64,000 bases of DNA from Corythucha ciliata. Lineage: Eukaryota; Arthropoda; Insecta; Hemiptera; Tingidae. Both the position numbers and the translations under genes were made by a program. Shown piece by piece: positions 35,186-45,560 of this stretch. The notes under the pieces are model-generated. The model was not told where the DNA came from. It saw only the letters and a program-made list of their open reading frames with translations, and did not search any database. Numbering within the stretch: position 1 is the stretch's first letter; each line of letters opens with the position of its first letter. The stretch covers positions 8,413,253 to 8,477,252 of the forward strand of contig CM075939.1 in assembly GCA_038030265.1 (NCBI GenBank). The letters are read 5' to 3'.

Positions 35186-35640
35186 GGTGAATCACGGACA
35201 ATGAGCCAAAGGAGTCAGTTTGGGACCTGAAAACGAGGTTCCGAAATTCGTGACCAATTGAAAACCAAAAAAAAAAGGCCTGAGTCTGAACAAATTTCGC
35301 GTGTTTGGATCTTCGAAAAGCCAAAATTAATGAATTTGGTCCCTGAAAAGCCTTATTTTGCAGGTCTGCATCTATGAACCCCCCCTGCCACGATTGCGTC
35401 GTTGAAACGCCAATCTCGCCGGTTTGACTTCTCAAAGAGTCTTACGAATACCGAAGTTTCTTATGTGGATTTTGTAAAAATCCACAGGTCAGGATTTTTG
35501 AAAAAACCATATTCTCTAGATTACGTGACTCATTTTTTTTTTAATGCCGTGAATTTAGCTCCTTAGGAAATAAACGAGAAACGCTCTTTCGCACGGCCCC
35601 TCAATGAGGAAGTAACACATTTTCCAAAATCATGCTGTCG
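35186..35640 (+). repeat. Minisatellite E-like patch
   Basis: GAAATTCGTGACC, GAAAAGCCAAAATTAATGAATTTGG and similar words recur at roughly 30-40 bp. Strongly degenerate; the right limit is vague. Confidence 0.5.
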
Positions 35641-36074
35641 TGACAGCTTAGGTACCAAAACTCATGAAAACTCGATTCGTTCAAATAAAATCAGGCCCTA
35701 CATTTTTTTTATAAATTTCTAAAACTACTGGGTTGCGGGGCCCATTTGAAATAGGCTAGATAAACTGATGACGTAATAACAGCATTCGCATAACCTTCAC
35801 AATAGCTTTCCACAAATCAAACAAAAGGACTTAGGAGGAATGGGAAGGACAAGAAGGGGCAAGGCATGATAACAGACTTCACGCGGATGGATGGGAGGGG
35901 TCACAACCCCTTAACTACGTCACGAGTCACAGACCGGCCGTTTTAGGTAACAAAAAAAATTGGCAAGTTTTATTATTTCGCTACAAATCGAAATCAATCA
36001 TTTACGCATTAATAATATTCAATTCCGGGTCATATTTAGTAATTTTCTTTCGAAGAAAAATGTTTCCAGTGATT
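35641..36074. other. Spacer, nothing recognised
   Basis: No coding, terminal-repeat or tandem signal that I can support. Confidence 0.4.
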
Positions 36075-37215
36075 TTTATTTTTATGTTACTTCCTCATTT
36101 TAGCAGAGAAGTAGCGTTTTCATCCCGAGAATTAGCCATTTTTCTCCATTTTAGCTATAAATCAGCGTTTTTCTTAATTCTAGTTGCGCTAATTAGTAAT
36201 TTTTTTCCATATTAGCTGCAAATTAGCGGGTTTTCAAAACGTGTACCTCTGAATCATGTTTTACTATACTGTATTATACTTTTAGCTGTGGAAGCGCTTT
36301 TTCTCAGTTTTAGCCCAGAATAATGCGCCATGGATGGTTGTATTTTCAATTACAGCCGAAAATTTGATTTTTTTCCCCTCAGTTTTAGCCGCTAATTAGA
36401 CCTATTTCTACACTATATCCACGAATTAGCGATTTTCCTAAATGTTTGCAACGAATTGGCGTTTTCCTCAATTTTGCCGCAAAATTAGCGATTTTTTATC
36501 TTTTTAGTAGTCAATTAGCAGTTTTTCTCACTTTGAGCAGAAAATTAACGTTTATTTAATTTTTGTAATTTCAGCCGCGCTAATAAGTGGGTTTCTCCAA
36601 TATTAGCCACAAATTAGTGGTTATTGTGAACTATTTTTGACCGTCATTACCAATTTTTCATTCACTTTTAGCTTTCTCAGTTTGAGGCCCAAAGTTTCCT
36701 TCAGAAGCCGCACGGATTTGCTTTTTCTCAAATTTTAGCCGTGAATTAGCCTTTTTCCCAATTTCATTTGTGAATTAGCGGATTTTGCCCATTTTCTCCG
36801 CGATTCAATGTTTTTTTCCTGACTTTATATTCAAAAATAAATTAGCGCTTTTTTCCCAATTTATTATCCACGAATTGACGATTTTTCCCAACTTTAGCCG
36901 CAAATTGATTCGCGTTTCTTTTCAATTTTATTCTCGAATTAGGATTGCCTGAATTTTATCAGCTCATGAGCGTTTTTGTCAATTCTTCTGCAAATTAGCG
37001 ATTTTTCTAGCAGTTTTTCAATTATCGTTTTTTTGTCTGTTTTTGCCGTGGATTAGTGTTTGTCTCAATAATTCTAGCTGTTACTTGATTAGACTTGGCC
37101 ATTTTTCAAAATTTCAGCTGTGAATTAGAGTTTTTCGCAAATTTAACTGCGAATTAGCGCCTCTCCAAGCGAATGGATGATTTTTTGCGAATTTGTGATT
37201 TTTTCTTAATTTTCT
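36075..37215 (+). repeat. Minisatellite A array
   Basis: The same unit type as at 11895-13480 (GAATTAGCG, T run, CTCAATTTTAGCC). No flanking inverted terminus was found here, so this is either a transposon remnant or a stand-alone array. Confidence 0.8.
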
Positions 37216-37351
37216 GAAAAATGCACTATTGGTCTCGTCGTGATGGTGGCAAACATGGGTCATGTCATGTTTTTTTCACGTTTCAGAACCTCTAGAACAC
37301 GAATTCAGTGGTCTCCGGAATTCATATATATATATACATTTATGGCCGTTT

Positions 37352-37881
37352 CCTTGTTAGCACGATAACTCTCGTAGAAATTAATTTAGCGGAACGCGCT
37401 TTGGCACAAAAATCAGTAGTCATAAGAAACCGGTCGGTATTGCATTTGGGCCAAATCGGTCAAGGTGGAGGGGGGGAAAATCGGGCTTGAAGTCGTCAAA
37501 AAATCACTAAAAATCACCAGTTGATTCTAGAAGCATCATATTCGGTACGTATACTACATGTTAGACTAGCCTTTGATTCCCATTTTAATTTTTTGAAAAA
37601 TTCGAGGGGGAGGGGGTGATGTTCTCGGGTGGAAGTAAGTGTGAGGCCTTGTTAGCACGATAACTCTCGTAGAAATTAATTTAGCGGAACGCGCTATGGC
37701 ACAAAAATCAGTAGTCATAAGGCCCCGGTCGGTATTGCATTTGGGCCAAATCGGTCAAGGTGGAGGGGGAAAAATAGGGGTTGAAATGGTAAAAAAATCA
37801 CTACAAATCACCAGTTGATTCCAGAAGCATTATATTCGGTATGATGATTCCATTTTGAAATAGCCTTTGATTCCCATTAAG
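37352..37881 (+). repeat. Two direct copies of a ~235-bp unit, ~294 bp apart
   Basis: Copy 1 at about 37352-37586 and copy 2 at 37647-37881 both begin CCTTGTTAGCACGATAACTC and end near CCTTTGATTCCCATT. They are highly similar by eye, with differences including GAAACC/GCCCCG near the middle. The roughly 60 bp between the copies is not repeated. Unlike the surrounding arrays, this unit is long and well conserved, so it is recent. Function unknown. Confidence 0.9.
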
Positions 37882-38719
37882 TTCAGCTTAAACAAACCCG
37901 GCAGCAAACAGTACGAGGGAGGGTCAAACATAAACGAAACAAATCATGGTCTCCACATTACTACTTCTGGGACGGCTTAGGGTATCCGTATACAAAATGA
38001 AATGCACTCTTTCCGACCGCCAGCTGCCGGAGCGAAATTTTTTTTTTTTTCATTTTATTTCATTTTTATAGCCTTGAATTAGCATTTTTACTTACCTCTT
38101 ACGTATTTTTTGTGCCTTCTCCCCTTTTTTCCCATCAATGACTTTTGTTTTCTTGTTTGCATTTTGCGCTTGCAAAACCGGGGCACGTCTAAATTTAAGC
38201 CACGCGCTTGACCAAAGTACAACACGTTAGGGTAATGGAGGGGGGGGGGAATTTTTGTACGACGAACCAGCGATTTTTTTCGCCATTATTAGATTAGCAC
38301 ACTTGCGCGCCTTCTCATTTGTAGCCTCATACAAAGGGGAGCGGGAGCAAGACCTCCATTTTTGCAGCAAAGTTTTCATTAGCTCTTTTTTTTTTCAATA
38401 TTATTCGCCAAAATACGCTTTAAAACGAAAAATTGTACTTAGTTGCAAAAGTTTAGCCACGAAATCATGAATTGGCGTTTTTATAATACTAGCTGAGCCT
38501 GCTGAGCGATTCATCGCTACATTTTCTCAATTTCATAGCTGCAAATTAACACTTTTTTCAATTTTAGCCGCGAACTTGCGTTTTCCACCATTTTAGCTGT
38601 GATTTAGCGATTTTTCTTAAGTTTAGCCATAAATTAGCATTTTTTTCTGTTATAACCACCGATCAGCACTTTCCCTCAATTTCAGCCGCGAATCAACGTC
38701 TTTCTCTGTAATGCGCGAG
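37882..38719 (+). repeat. Minisatellite A, broken array
   Basis: A-type units are visible near 38060-38090 and at 38465-38710. They are separated by unrelated AT-rich sequence with a G9 tract near 38241. Confidence 0.65.
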
Positions 38720-39335
38720 GCTTTTTGCCCTATAAATGAGACGTTTCACTCTGAATATAGCGTCCCTTGCGATTTCTGCCCCGAATATAGGCGCCTCACG
38801 CAAAATTTGCCATAAATTTGTCATTAAGGGTACTTTTGAAACAAATGGGACGTTTCACGTATCCCCTGAATATTGCGTATCAGCGTCAATTACACTAGCA
38901 ATGTGTTGAATCGCGAGAAGCTTTGCCTCAATGTGGCGCCCCTTATGAATTTTGACCTGCATGTAGTGTTTCGAATGAAATTTTACTATTAAATAAAGGC
39001 GTTTCGCACTAATGTTGCCCTAAATATGACGACTGTTTACGCAAAATTTACCTGAAATGTGAGGTTTCACGTAAATTTGCCCGTAAATGTGGTATATCGC
39101 GTGAATTTGGCCCTCAACGAGGCGATTCACGTGAATTGTGCCCTGAATGTTGCGTTTCGTATAAACTTGACCTTCAGTGTGGTTAATTTGTCCCTTGAAG
39201 GGGCGATTTTGCACTAATTATCCGCATTTTGGCACTAATTATGGACAATGTAGGTCTTTTGCGTGAACTTGGCCTTCAATGTGGCGAATCGCGTGAATTT
39301 TACCCTCAACAACGCGATCCACGGGATGGATTCCG
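38720..39335 (+). repeat. Minisatellite F (CGTGAATTTGGCCCTCAATGTGGCG type)
   Basis: Degenerate units of about 30-34 bp alternate CGTGAATTTGCCCT with AATGTGGCGTTTC-like segments, clearest at 39010-39200. A minus-strand 64-residue frame here (39020-39214) is only the translated repeat. Confidence 0.8.
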
Positions 39336-40234
39336 GGACTTTTCGAGCACCAAATTCTTTGAATTTAAATAAGCCAAAATCAAAAAATATCATCCTCTTA
39401 TTCTATGTGTAAACCTGCCCTCCAGAGCGCACAAAGTCAGGACGAGAACGCGGGAAGGAGGCACACTCCTGGTAGCTGTCGTACTCGCCTGGTGTAACAT
39501 CATAGCACGTGACAGAGTGAGAAGGGTTGTTGTGTTCGATTAAGGATGGAGGTCGATCTGAAGCATCCCCCACCCCCACCTAACCACGAACATCTAACCT
39601 TTTGCTAACCGCAAATAGCAACTGGAATAAAACGAGAAATAATGGCTAATTCCAAAGGGGTAGACCCTTATGTACGGAGAGGTCATTATGACCCCACTCC
39701 ACCGAATAATTGAAGTTACTTTTTTTTTGTCTGTAGGGCAGGGCAGGGAATGGCTCTTGTCAATCCCCCGTAATTTTATTGCAGTTTTCCCCCAACAATT
39801 ATCGCCTGCCAACTATCGCGCTCAAGAGATTTTGATTGTCATCACTTCGACCTTCATTAATAGACAAAGTAGTAACAACACTATGACAAAGGAACTTCGC
39901 TTTGTTCAAAACCCCTCTCTTGTTTGGCGGGCTGTGGACATGCTTTGTGTTATTTCTCTCAGAACTCATTAAACTGGTTTTCAATGGGAGAGAAATACGT
40001 GCTGAATTCGCCTGTTATTTTGAAGCGTTAATTAAATAAGAAACAGTTAGCGGAAAATGCTTAACGAGTAAAAATTACTTCGAAATAATGGCGATGAGAA
40101 GGAGTGGTGGGGGTGGGCATTATTTCCAGTCAAAGTGTTTGAATCCAACTTGAAAGGCTATTCTTAAAAATATTGAAGGTGGTTTTAAAAAAATTGTCTT
40201 CATAAAAACGTTCTTTTGTAATCACCAGTAAATA

Positions 40235-40236
<2 letters not shown>
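39336..40236. other. Spacer, nothing recognised
   Basis: No supported gene. Frames near 39594-39972 show no family resemblance that I recognise. Confidence 0.4.
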
Positions 40237-40266
<30 letters not shown>

Positions 40267-40581
40267 CAGGTGGCGTCAATCCTGTGGCTAAAAGGGAAGC
40301 TTTTTTTTTCGGGGGTGCCTTTCCCGGCCAAGCCGAGTCCGGCGACGCCAAGGCCACAAGTGGGCTCCTACGTCATACCCATCTACTAACCGTGCACTTC
40401 ACACCCGTACTACGCGGACGTTTCGGTCGGTGCGCGGTTTTTTGAACGCCCACACGAAGCCGCGTGTGCCGTGTCACAGCTCGCCGCAGCCTTATAGTGT
40501 TGTAGGCAATGGCTTGATTCGAACCCAGGCCCGCTGGGTTGCGAAGCGAGCATTGTTCGTCAGCAGTTTAGCCATTCTCAT
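40237..40581 (-). mobile_element. tRNA-derived SINE with poly(A) tail
   Basis: On the minus strand, an A-box-like TGGCTAAACTG (40574-40564) is followed by a B-box, GGGTTCGAATC (40526-40516). Box starts are 48 bases apart, close to tRNA spacing. A GC-rich body of about 250 bp follows, then an A9-10 stretch near 40301-40310 and a terminal A30 (T30 on the plus strand at 40237-40266). Internal RNA polymerase III promoter boxes, a short non-coding body and a poly(A) tail define a SINE. Its LINE partner is unknown. The head lies next to minisatellite D units. Confidence 0.75.
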
Positions 40582-40700
40582 GGCGCGAAGGCTCACTTTA
40601 GCCATTTTAGAAGCACGAATGGTCCATTAAGCCACTTTTATGGCACGATTAGCCAGTTAAACAATTTTACAGCGTGAGAATAGCCAGATTAACCAGTCCT
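40575..40700 (+). repeat. Minisatellite D patch
   Basis: Four or so units with GGCGCGAAGGCTCACTTTAGCCATTTT-like sequence, matching the array at 21720-22880. Confidence 0.65.
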
Positions 40701-40893
40701 GAAGGTGCGTGTAACCACCGCTGAGGCGGGGGTATAGGCATTGGCGGATACCAGAGGTGAGGTAGTTGCGGTCCCGCCCCCCCTCACCCGTATTGGAGAG
40801 AAAAAAGAACCTGGGAAGTACCACAAAACTTGAGACCGTTAATAATAAACAGTTGTTTCCAGTAGGGGGGGGGGATAAATCCGAACTGCTCAG
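40701..40893. other. Spacer with C/G tracts
   Basis: CATTGGCGGATACC near 40740 resembles the transposon termini but has no partner. Poly-C near 40777 and G10 near 40866. Confidence 0.35.
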
Positions 40894-43204
40894 CACTGGC
40901 GGACCTACACGTATTGGGGCCGGGAGCGGAAATCTTCAAGAGGCCCCTAAACGTCTCTAATTATGCATACCTAATACAAACCTCTATTGGTAACCGCTAA
41001 GGCCTTTTAATAATTGCAGCCAAGGCCTTTTCCTTATTTTAGGCAAATCACCGCTATTTCCCCAACTTATCCGCCAAACAGCGCTTATGCCGAGTTTAAG
41101 GCACGAATTTCTCCATTTTAGCCGCGAATGAGTGCTTTTTTTCAACTTTACCAGTGAATTAGCGCTTTTCGCCGTAAATTAGTCGCGGATTAGCGGGTTA
41201 TTCCCACCCCCCACCTTATAGACATAAACAACTTTAGCAGCAAAGTAGTTTTTTTATCCTGTGAATCAACAATGTTTCTTAACTTTTTCTCTAGTTGGCG
41301 TTTTTCACAATTTTCACAAATTAGCGATTTTTTTTATCGGGGACCAGAGAATTAGCACTTTACCCGGTTTGAGCTGAAAATTAGCGTTTTACTCAATATT
41401 AGCCGCAAAATAGCGGTTTTTTCTAAATGTTTACGACAAATTAGCATTTTCTTGTTCACCATAACCATACGCTACGGATCAGCCATAAATTGGCGCTTTT
41501 TCTCAATTTTAGCCTCAAAGTTGACCGAGGAAGCCGCGAATTTTCTCAATTTTAGCCGTGAATTAATGAATTCCCCTATACTTCAGCCGCGAATTAGCGC
41601 TTTTTCGTAATGTTAGCAACGTTGTAGCGTTTCTAACCCTTAAGTTAGCGAATTCTGTTCATTTAACCACGAATGGCGTTTTCCGATATTTTAAGTGCAA
41701 ATTGGAGTTTTTCCATTTTTGGCAGCGTATTAGCACTTTTTTTTCAATGCAGGCTGAAAATTAACCTTCCTCTTAATTTTAGCCAGAATAATTACTGATT
41801 TTCTCAATATTAGCTGCAAATTAGCGGGTTCTTCTCCATTTTAGCACCGCATCAGCATTTTTTTAATTTTAACGATGGATAAGCGCTTCTTCTCAGTTCT
41901 AGCCGTGAATCAGTGCTTTTTTTTTTTTTTTTTTTTTTACGTATATCCATGAATTTTCCGTTTTTCTCAATTTCAGTCACAAAGTTGTCCTCAGAAGGCG
42001 AGATGGCGGAACTATAAATTCTTAAACACTTCATTTGAAAATTGTTTCTTAAATTTTAGCCGTGAATTAGCGCTTTTTTTTCACTTTTAGCTGCTTAGAA
42101 GCGTTTTTAGCCTGTTAATTCGCGAATTTTCTCAAATTTAGCAATGAAATGGCGTTTTCCTCAATTTTTAGCCGGGAATAGATCTTTTTCCCTATTTGAG
42201 CTGAAAACTAGAGTTTTTATTTTATTTATGCCGGGCTAATTAGTGAATGTTTTCAATATCAGCTGCTTTTTTTTTTTTCACATTTCAGTCCCACATTGGA
42301 ATTTTTTTCCTTCAATTTTTGCAATGGATTAGCGTTTATTGTTTAGTTTTAGCCTCGAACGTTTAGTGATTTTCCTCAATTTAGGCCACGGGTTAGCGCT
42401 TTTCCTCAATTTTAGCCACGAATTAGTGATTATTCTCCATTTCAGCTGTTAAATAGAGTTTTCTGACAATTTTGCAGCGAATTAGCATATTACATTTTCG
42501 CCATTTCAGTTTTGAATTTGCCATTTTGGCCTAATTTTAATCCGAATTAGCGTTGTTCTTGTCGATATCAGCCGCGATGTCTTTTTTTAATTTTACAAAT
42601 TTAGTAGCGTGCATTCTCAATTGTAGCCGCGGATTTGGCCCAAAAACAACACTTTTGCATTGATTTCTACATGTTATCCGCGGAATGGCCGTCATACACT
42701 GCGAATCGACGATTTTTTTCTGAATCTCTGTCTGGAAGTTGCATCGTGAGACCACAAATCAGCGCTTTTTCGCAGTTATAGTCACGAATATCAGCGCATT
42801 TTCATAAGTTTTTGCCGCGTCAGCCAGTTCAAAATTGCCTATCAGTACATTAGTGCGCTTGTAAGGACCTAACGAAACTGGGGACGGTCTATTTTCTCTA
42901 TTTTATCCATGAATTTTCCTCAAGAAGGCGCAAATTTCTGTATTTCAGCCACCAGAATAGTACTCTCGGGGGCTCAATCGAGTAGTCAGCCCACACTATT
43001 TGCTGATATCACTTGTAGCGTTATATATTCACCAGGTCGGATATAGACTGAAATTCGTAGAAAGGAGCCAAATCGCTGTCCAACCTTTTCACATGAATGA
43101 ACCTAAAAATCTTCATTTTTCCTTATTTAAGCTTTTCGGGGACCCCGCCTGTCAGGGGGCCCTGGGCGGTCCGCCCCCCTCACCCCTACATCGGTACGCT
43201 ACTG
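40894..43204. mobile_element. A-bearing hAT-type element, second copy
   Basis: The left end CACTGGCGGACCTACACG and the following TATTGGGGCC, GAAATCTTCAAGAGGCCC match the start of the inner element at 31980. The right end (about 42990-43204: GATATCACTTG, AGCCAAATCGCTGTCC, TCATTTTTCC, CACCCCTACATCGGTACGCTACTG) matches 33880-34074. Between them is a minisatellite A array. No clean 8-bp duplication is seen: GAACTGCT on the left and GAACTCAT on the right match at 6 of 8 if the ends are moved by 3 bp. No transposase. Confidence 0.8.
41030..42760 (+). repeat. Minisatellite A array
   Basis: Degenerate GAATTAGCG, T run, CTCAATTTTAGCC units, interrupted by T runs near 41918-41938 and 42265-42276. Confidence 0.85.
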
Positions 43205-43760
43205 GTTGAACTCATTCTCAATGGAAATCAAGGAGCCTCGCATCACTCAGGTCACAGCGGATGAAGAATCGACCGAATTCTCAGACTGAGTGTTGAAGAT
43301 TGGATTGAAATCACAGTGTTCGTAAGACTCCTCCCCCACCTTCTTGGATTTTGCGTGACAAAACCGCCCAATCCGTACAGAATGGGTATAGGCCGAACAG
43401 TTGGAAAGGTGGTGGACGACCCATGTTCGGTGCTCAAACGCCAGTGGTCAGTTTATCGTTTTAAGGCGCGAATAGCTATTTTTTGTGCGTGTATTATGTT
43501 CGTTCGTTTGTCGTTCAGTGTACTGGAGCAGGTGTAGTTCGAGCATTCAGGGATTAACGTCATTTTTGAAAAGCAAAAGACCGCTTTTCGTGAAATGCCT
43601 TACCTTACGATAACAAACACGTACGATTATTATAATATGTCATTTCTTGGGTGCCCCCCCCCCCAGCCGCCAGTTTTGTTATTTTCAGGGCACGAGTCGT
43701 CAATTTAGACATTTTCAAGGCGTGCAGGCTCAATTAAACCATTCAGAGACCCCTTCAACG
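43205..43760 (+). repeat. Spacer with two minisatellite D patches
   Basis: D-type units occur near 43440-43490 (CAGTGGTCAGTTTATCG, AAGGCGCGAATAG) and 43675-43745 (CCAGTTTTGTTATTTTCAGGGCACGAG). The rest is unrecognised. A 73-residue frame at 43316-43537 is not convincing. Confidence 0.5.
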
Positions 43761-44290
43761 TACTGAAAAAATTGTTTCAATTTTTGGATTCCCCGCGTCG
43801 CGAAACCATTAGATTCGCGATTTTTTTTTTTGAAAGGGCTATAGGAAACGCTTTCTTATCCTTAAAAGAGTGTTATATACTAAATTGCAGTCATATAGAC
43901 AGTTTTTAGGAGTCACTTCGTCAGTTTTATGGCAAAATATGAAAATGTTTCGGGTGTAATAAGAGATTTTTAGCCAAGCCGATCACGTTCTGAAAGCAGG
44001 ATTTTCAGTTTTCATTGTATCACTGTGAGGCGAGGTGGTGGAGTTTTTAAAACAAAATTTTTGAACAAAAGGTAATCTCTCCACGTTTTAAAAATTCGTT
44101 TAATTTTCCCAAAATTGTATGTTTCCGGCCTTTTTTTTTTTTAGTTGTCACAGAACCCCTGATATAGCCGACGACGACAGCCTTAAATAACAACACAAAG
44201 GAGCTAAAAATCTGCAAAAATTGCAAATTTCACGACTGAACATTCGTTCCCAAAGTCGCACGAATACTTCATGTTACAGCGAGTCATTAC
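43761..44290 (+). repeat. Minisatellite G relative (44085-44260) and flanking AT-rich DNA
   Basis: 44085-44255 closely matches 49798-49962. The shared order is CCCAAAATTG, ATGTTTCCGG, a T run, TAGTTGTCA, TATAGCCG, CGACGACAGCC, AAATAACAACACA, AAAAATCTGC and TTTCACGACTGAACATTCGT. So G is partly a longer dispersed unit. The left 300 bp is otherwise unrecognised. Confidence 0.75.
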
Positions 44291-45560
44291 AGTGAGTCAT
44301 GTTACAGCGATGGTAGAGGGATACAATTTTGGTAGATCGGCTACAGCCAAAGCAGATTCTTAAAAATGTATTTTGAATAGTCTATAGTTTCTTAAAGTTA
44401 GAGTCGCAGGTAAAGCTCCACGCTCCACACGAATATGTAAGGAACGGCTTAACACACGTCTTATAGGTTATAAGCTTATTTTTCAAAAACGTTCTTCTCG
44501 CCGGAGTAACGGGAATAGCAAGCAAATTGCTAGTTTACTTCTGTCTACTAATATAATAGTTATTAATGTGTGAAGTGAAAGTTAATTTAGCACCTAGCAT
44601 AAGCCTTAAGTATTTGACTGTGGAAGAAACAAGGTTGATCTTAATTTCTAGCATAAAGGGCTCATTGATAAAAGGTCTTCGTTTGGAGAACAGTATTTTG
44701 TTTCCGTTTTTTCATAGTTTAGTGAAATCTTCCTGCGTTGGAAATATTTGTTAATTTTATTCAGTTCAGAATTTAGTATATGGACAACTGTATCAATACG
44801 CCAGGATGAGGCATACAAGGCTGTATCATCGGCGAATAATATGCCATATTTAGGTTTGGGACTCTGGGGATATCATTTATGTATATTATAAACAGAATAT
44901 GACCTAGGATGGATCCTTGTGGTACACCAGCACATATAAAGTATTAGGAGGAGTTTATATTATTTATAGATACGTAAAATTTCCGTTTATTTAGGTAAGC
45001 CGCAATCAATTTTATAATATAAGAGGGGAAATGCAGTAATTGAAGTTTGTAAAGCAAGCCATAGTGTCATACTGTATCAAAGGCTATCTGGATATCAACT
45101 AAGACCATGCCTATATGTTTCCGATCGCAAAAATTTTGGGTAATGTCATCTACGACCCGACAAAGTTGTGAATGTGTCGAGTGCCCAGATCGAAATCCCA
45201 ATTGCTCATTAATAAGTATGTCGTTGTCTTCGAAGTGCCGCAACACACGAGTTTGGATGACCTTTTCAAACAATTTACTGAGAGAAATCAATAGACTTAT
45301 AGGACGATAACTTGAGACTTGTGAGGGATTTTTACCCGGCTTGTGAATCACATTAACTTTCGCAGTCTTCCACTGGTTCGGATAATAACCGAGAATTAAC
45401 ATTTTATTGAAAAGATGGGTTATTAATGCCAAGCTACTAGAGGTGCTTAAGGAGGGTATTGGAAATCGTATCAGAGCCTGGGGCCTTCCTACTATATTTA
45501 ATTTCCTTTGGGGTAACTAATTTTACGTCTGTTGATGCATCTTGAATGGTTTTTAAACAC
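44290..45560 (-). pseudogene. Jockey/CR1-like reverse transcriptase fragment, broken
   Basis: Reading leftwards on the minus strand: K-A-P-G-S-D (near 45470), two adjacent stops, then an open frame at 45432-45067. This carries P-N-Q-W-K-T-A-K-V-N, S-S-Y-R-P-I-S-L-L, L-G-F-R-S-G-H-S-T and D-I-Q-I-A-F-D-T-V. The frame stops at TGA where relatives have Trp, continues H-Y-G-L-L-Y-K-L, and reaches G-V-P-Q-G-S-I-L-G near 44900 and a D-D-T-A-L-Y block near 44820. C-terminal sequence is readable in shifting frames to about 44290. No endonuclease, gag or tail is seen, so it is a truncated fragment. It differs in sequence from the plus-strand Jockey copy. Confidence 0.85.
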
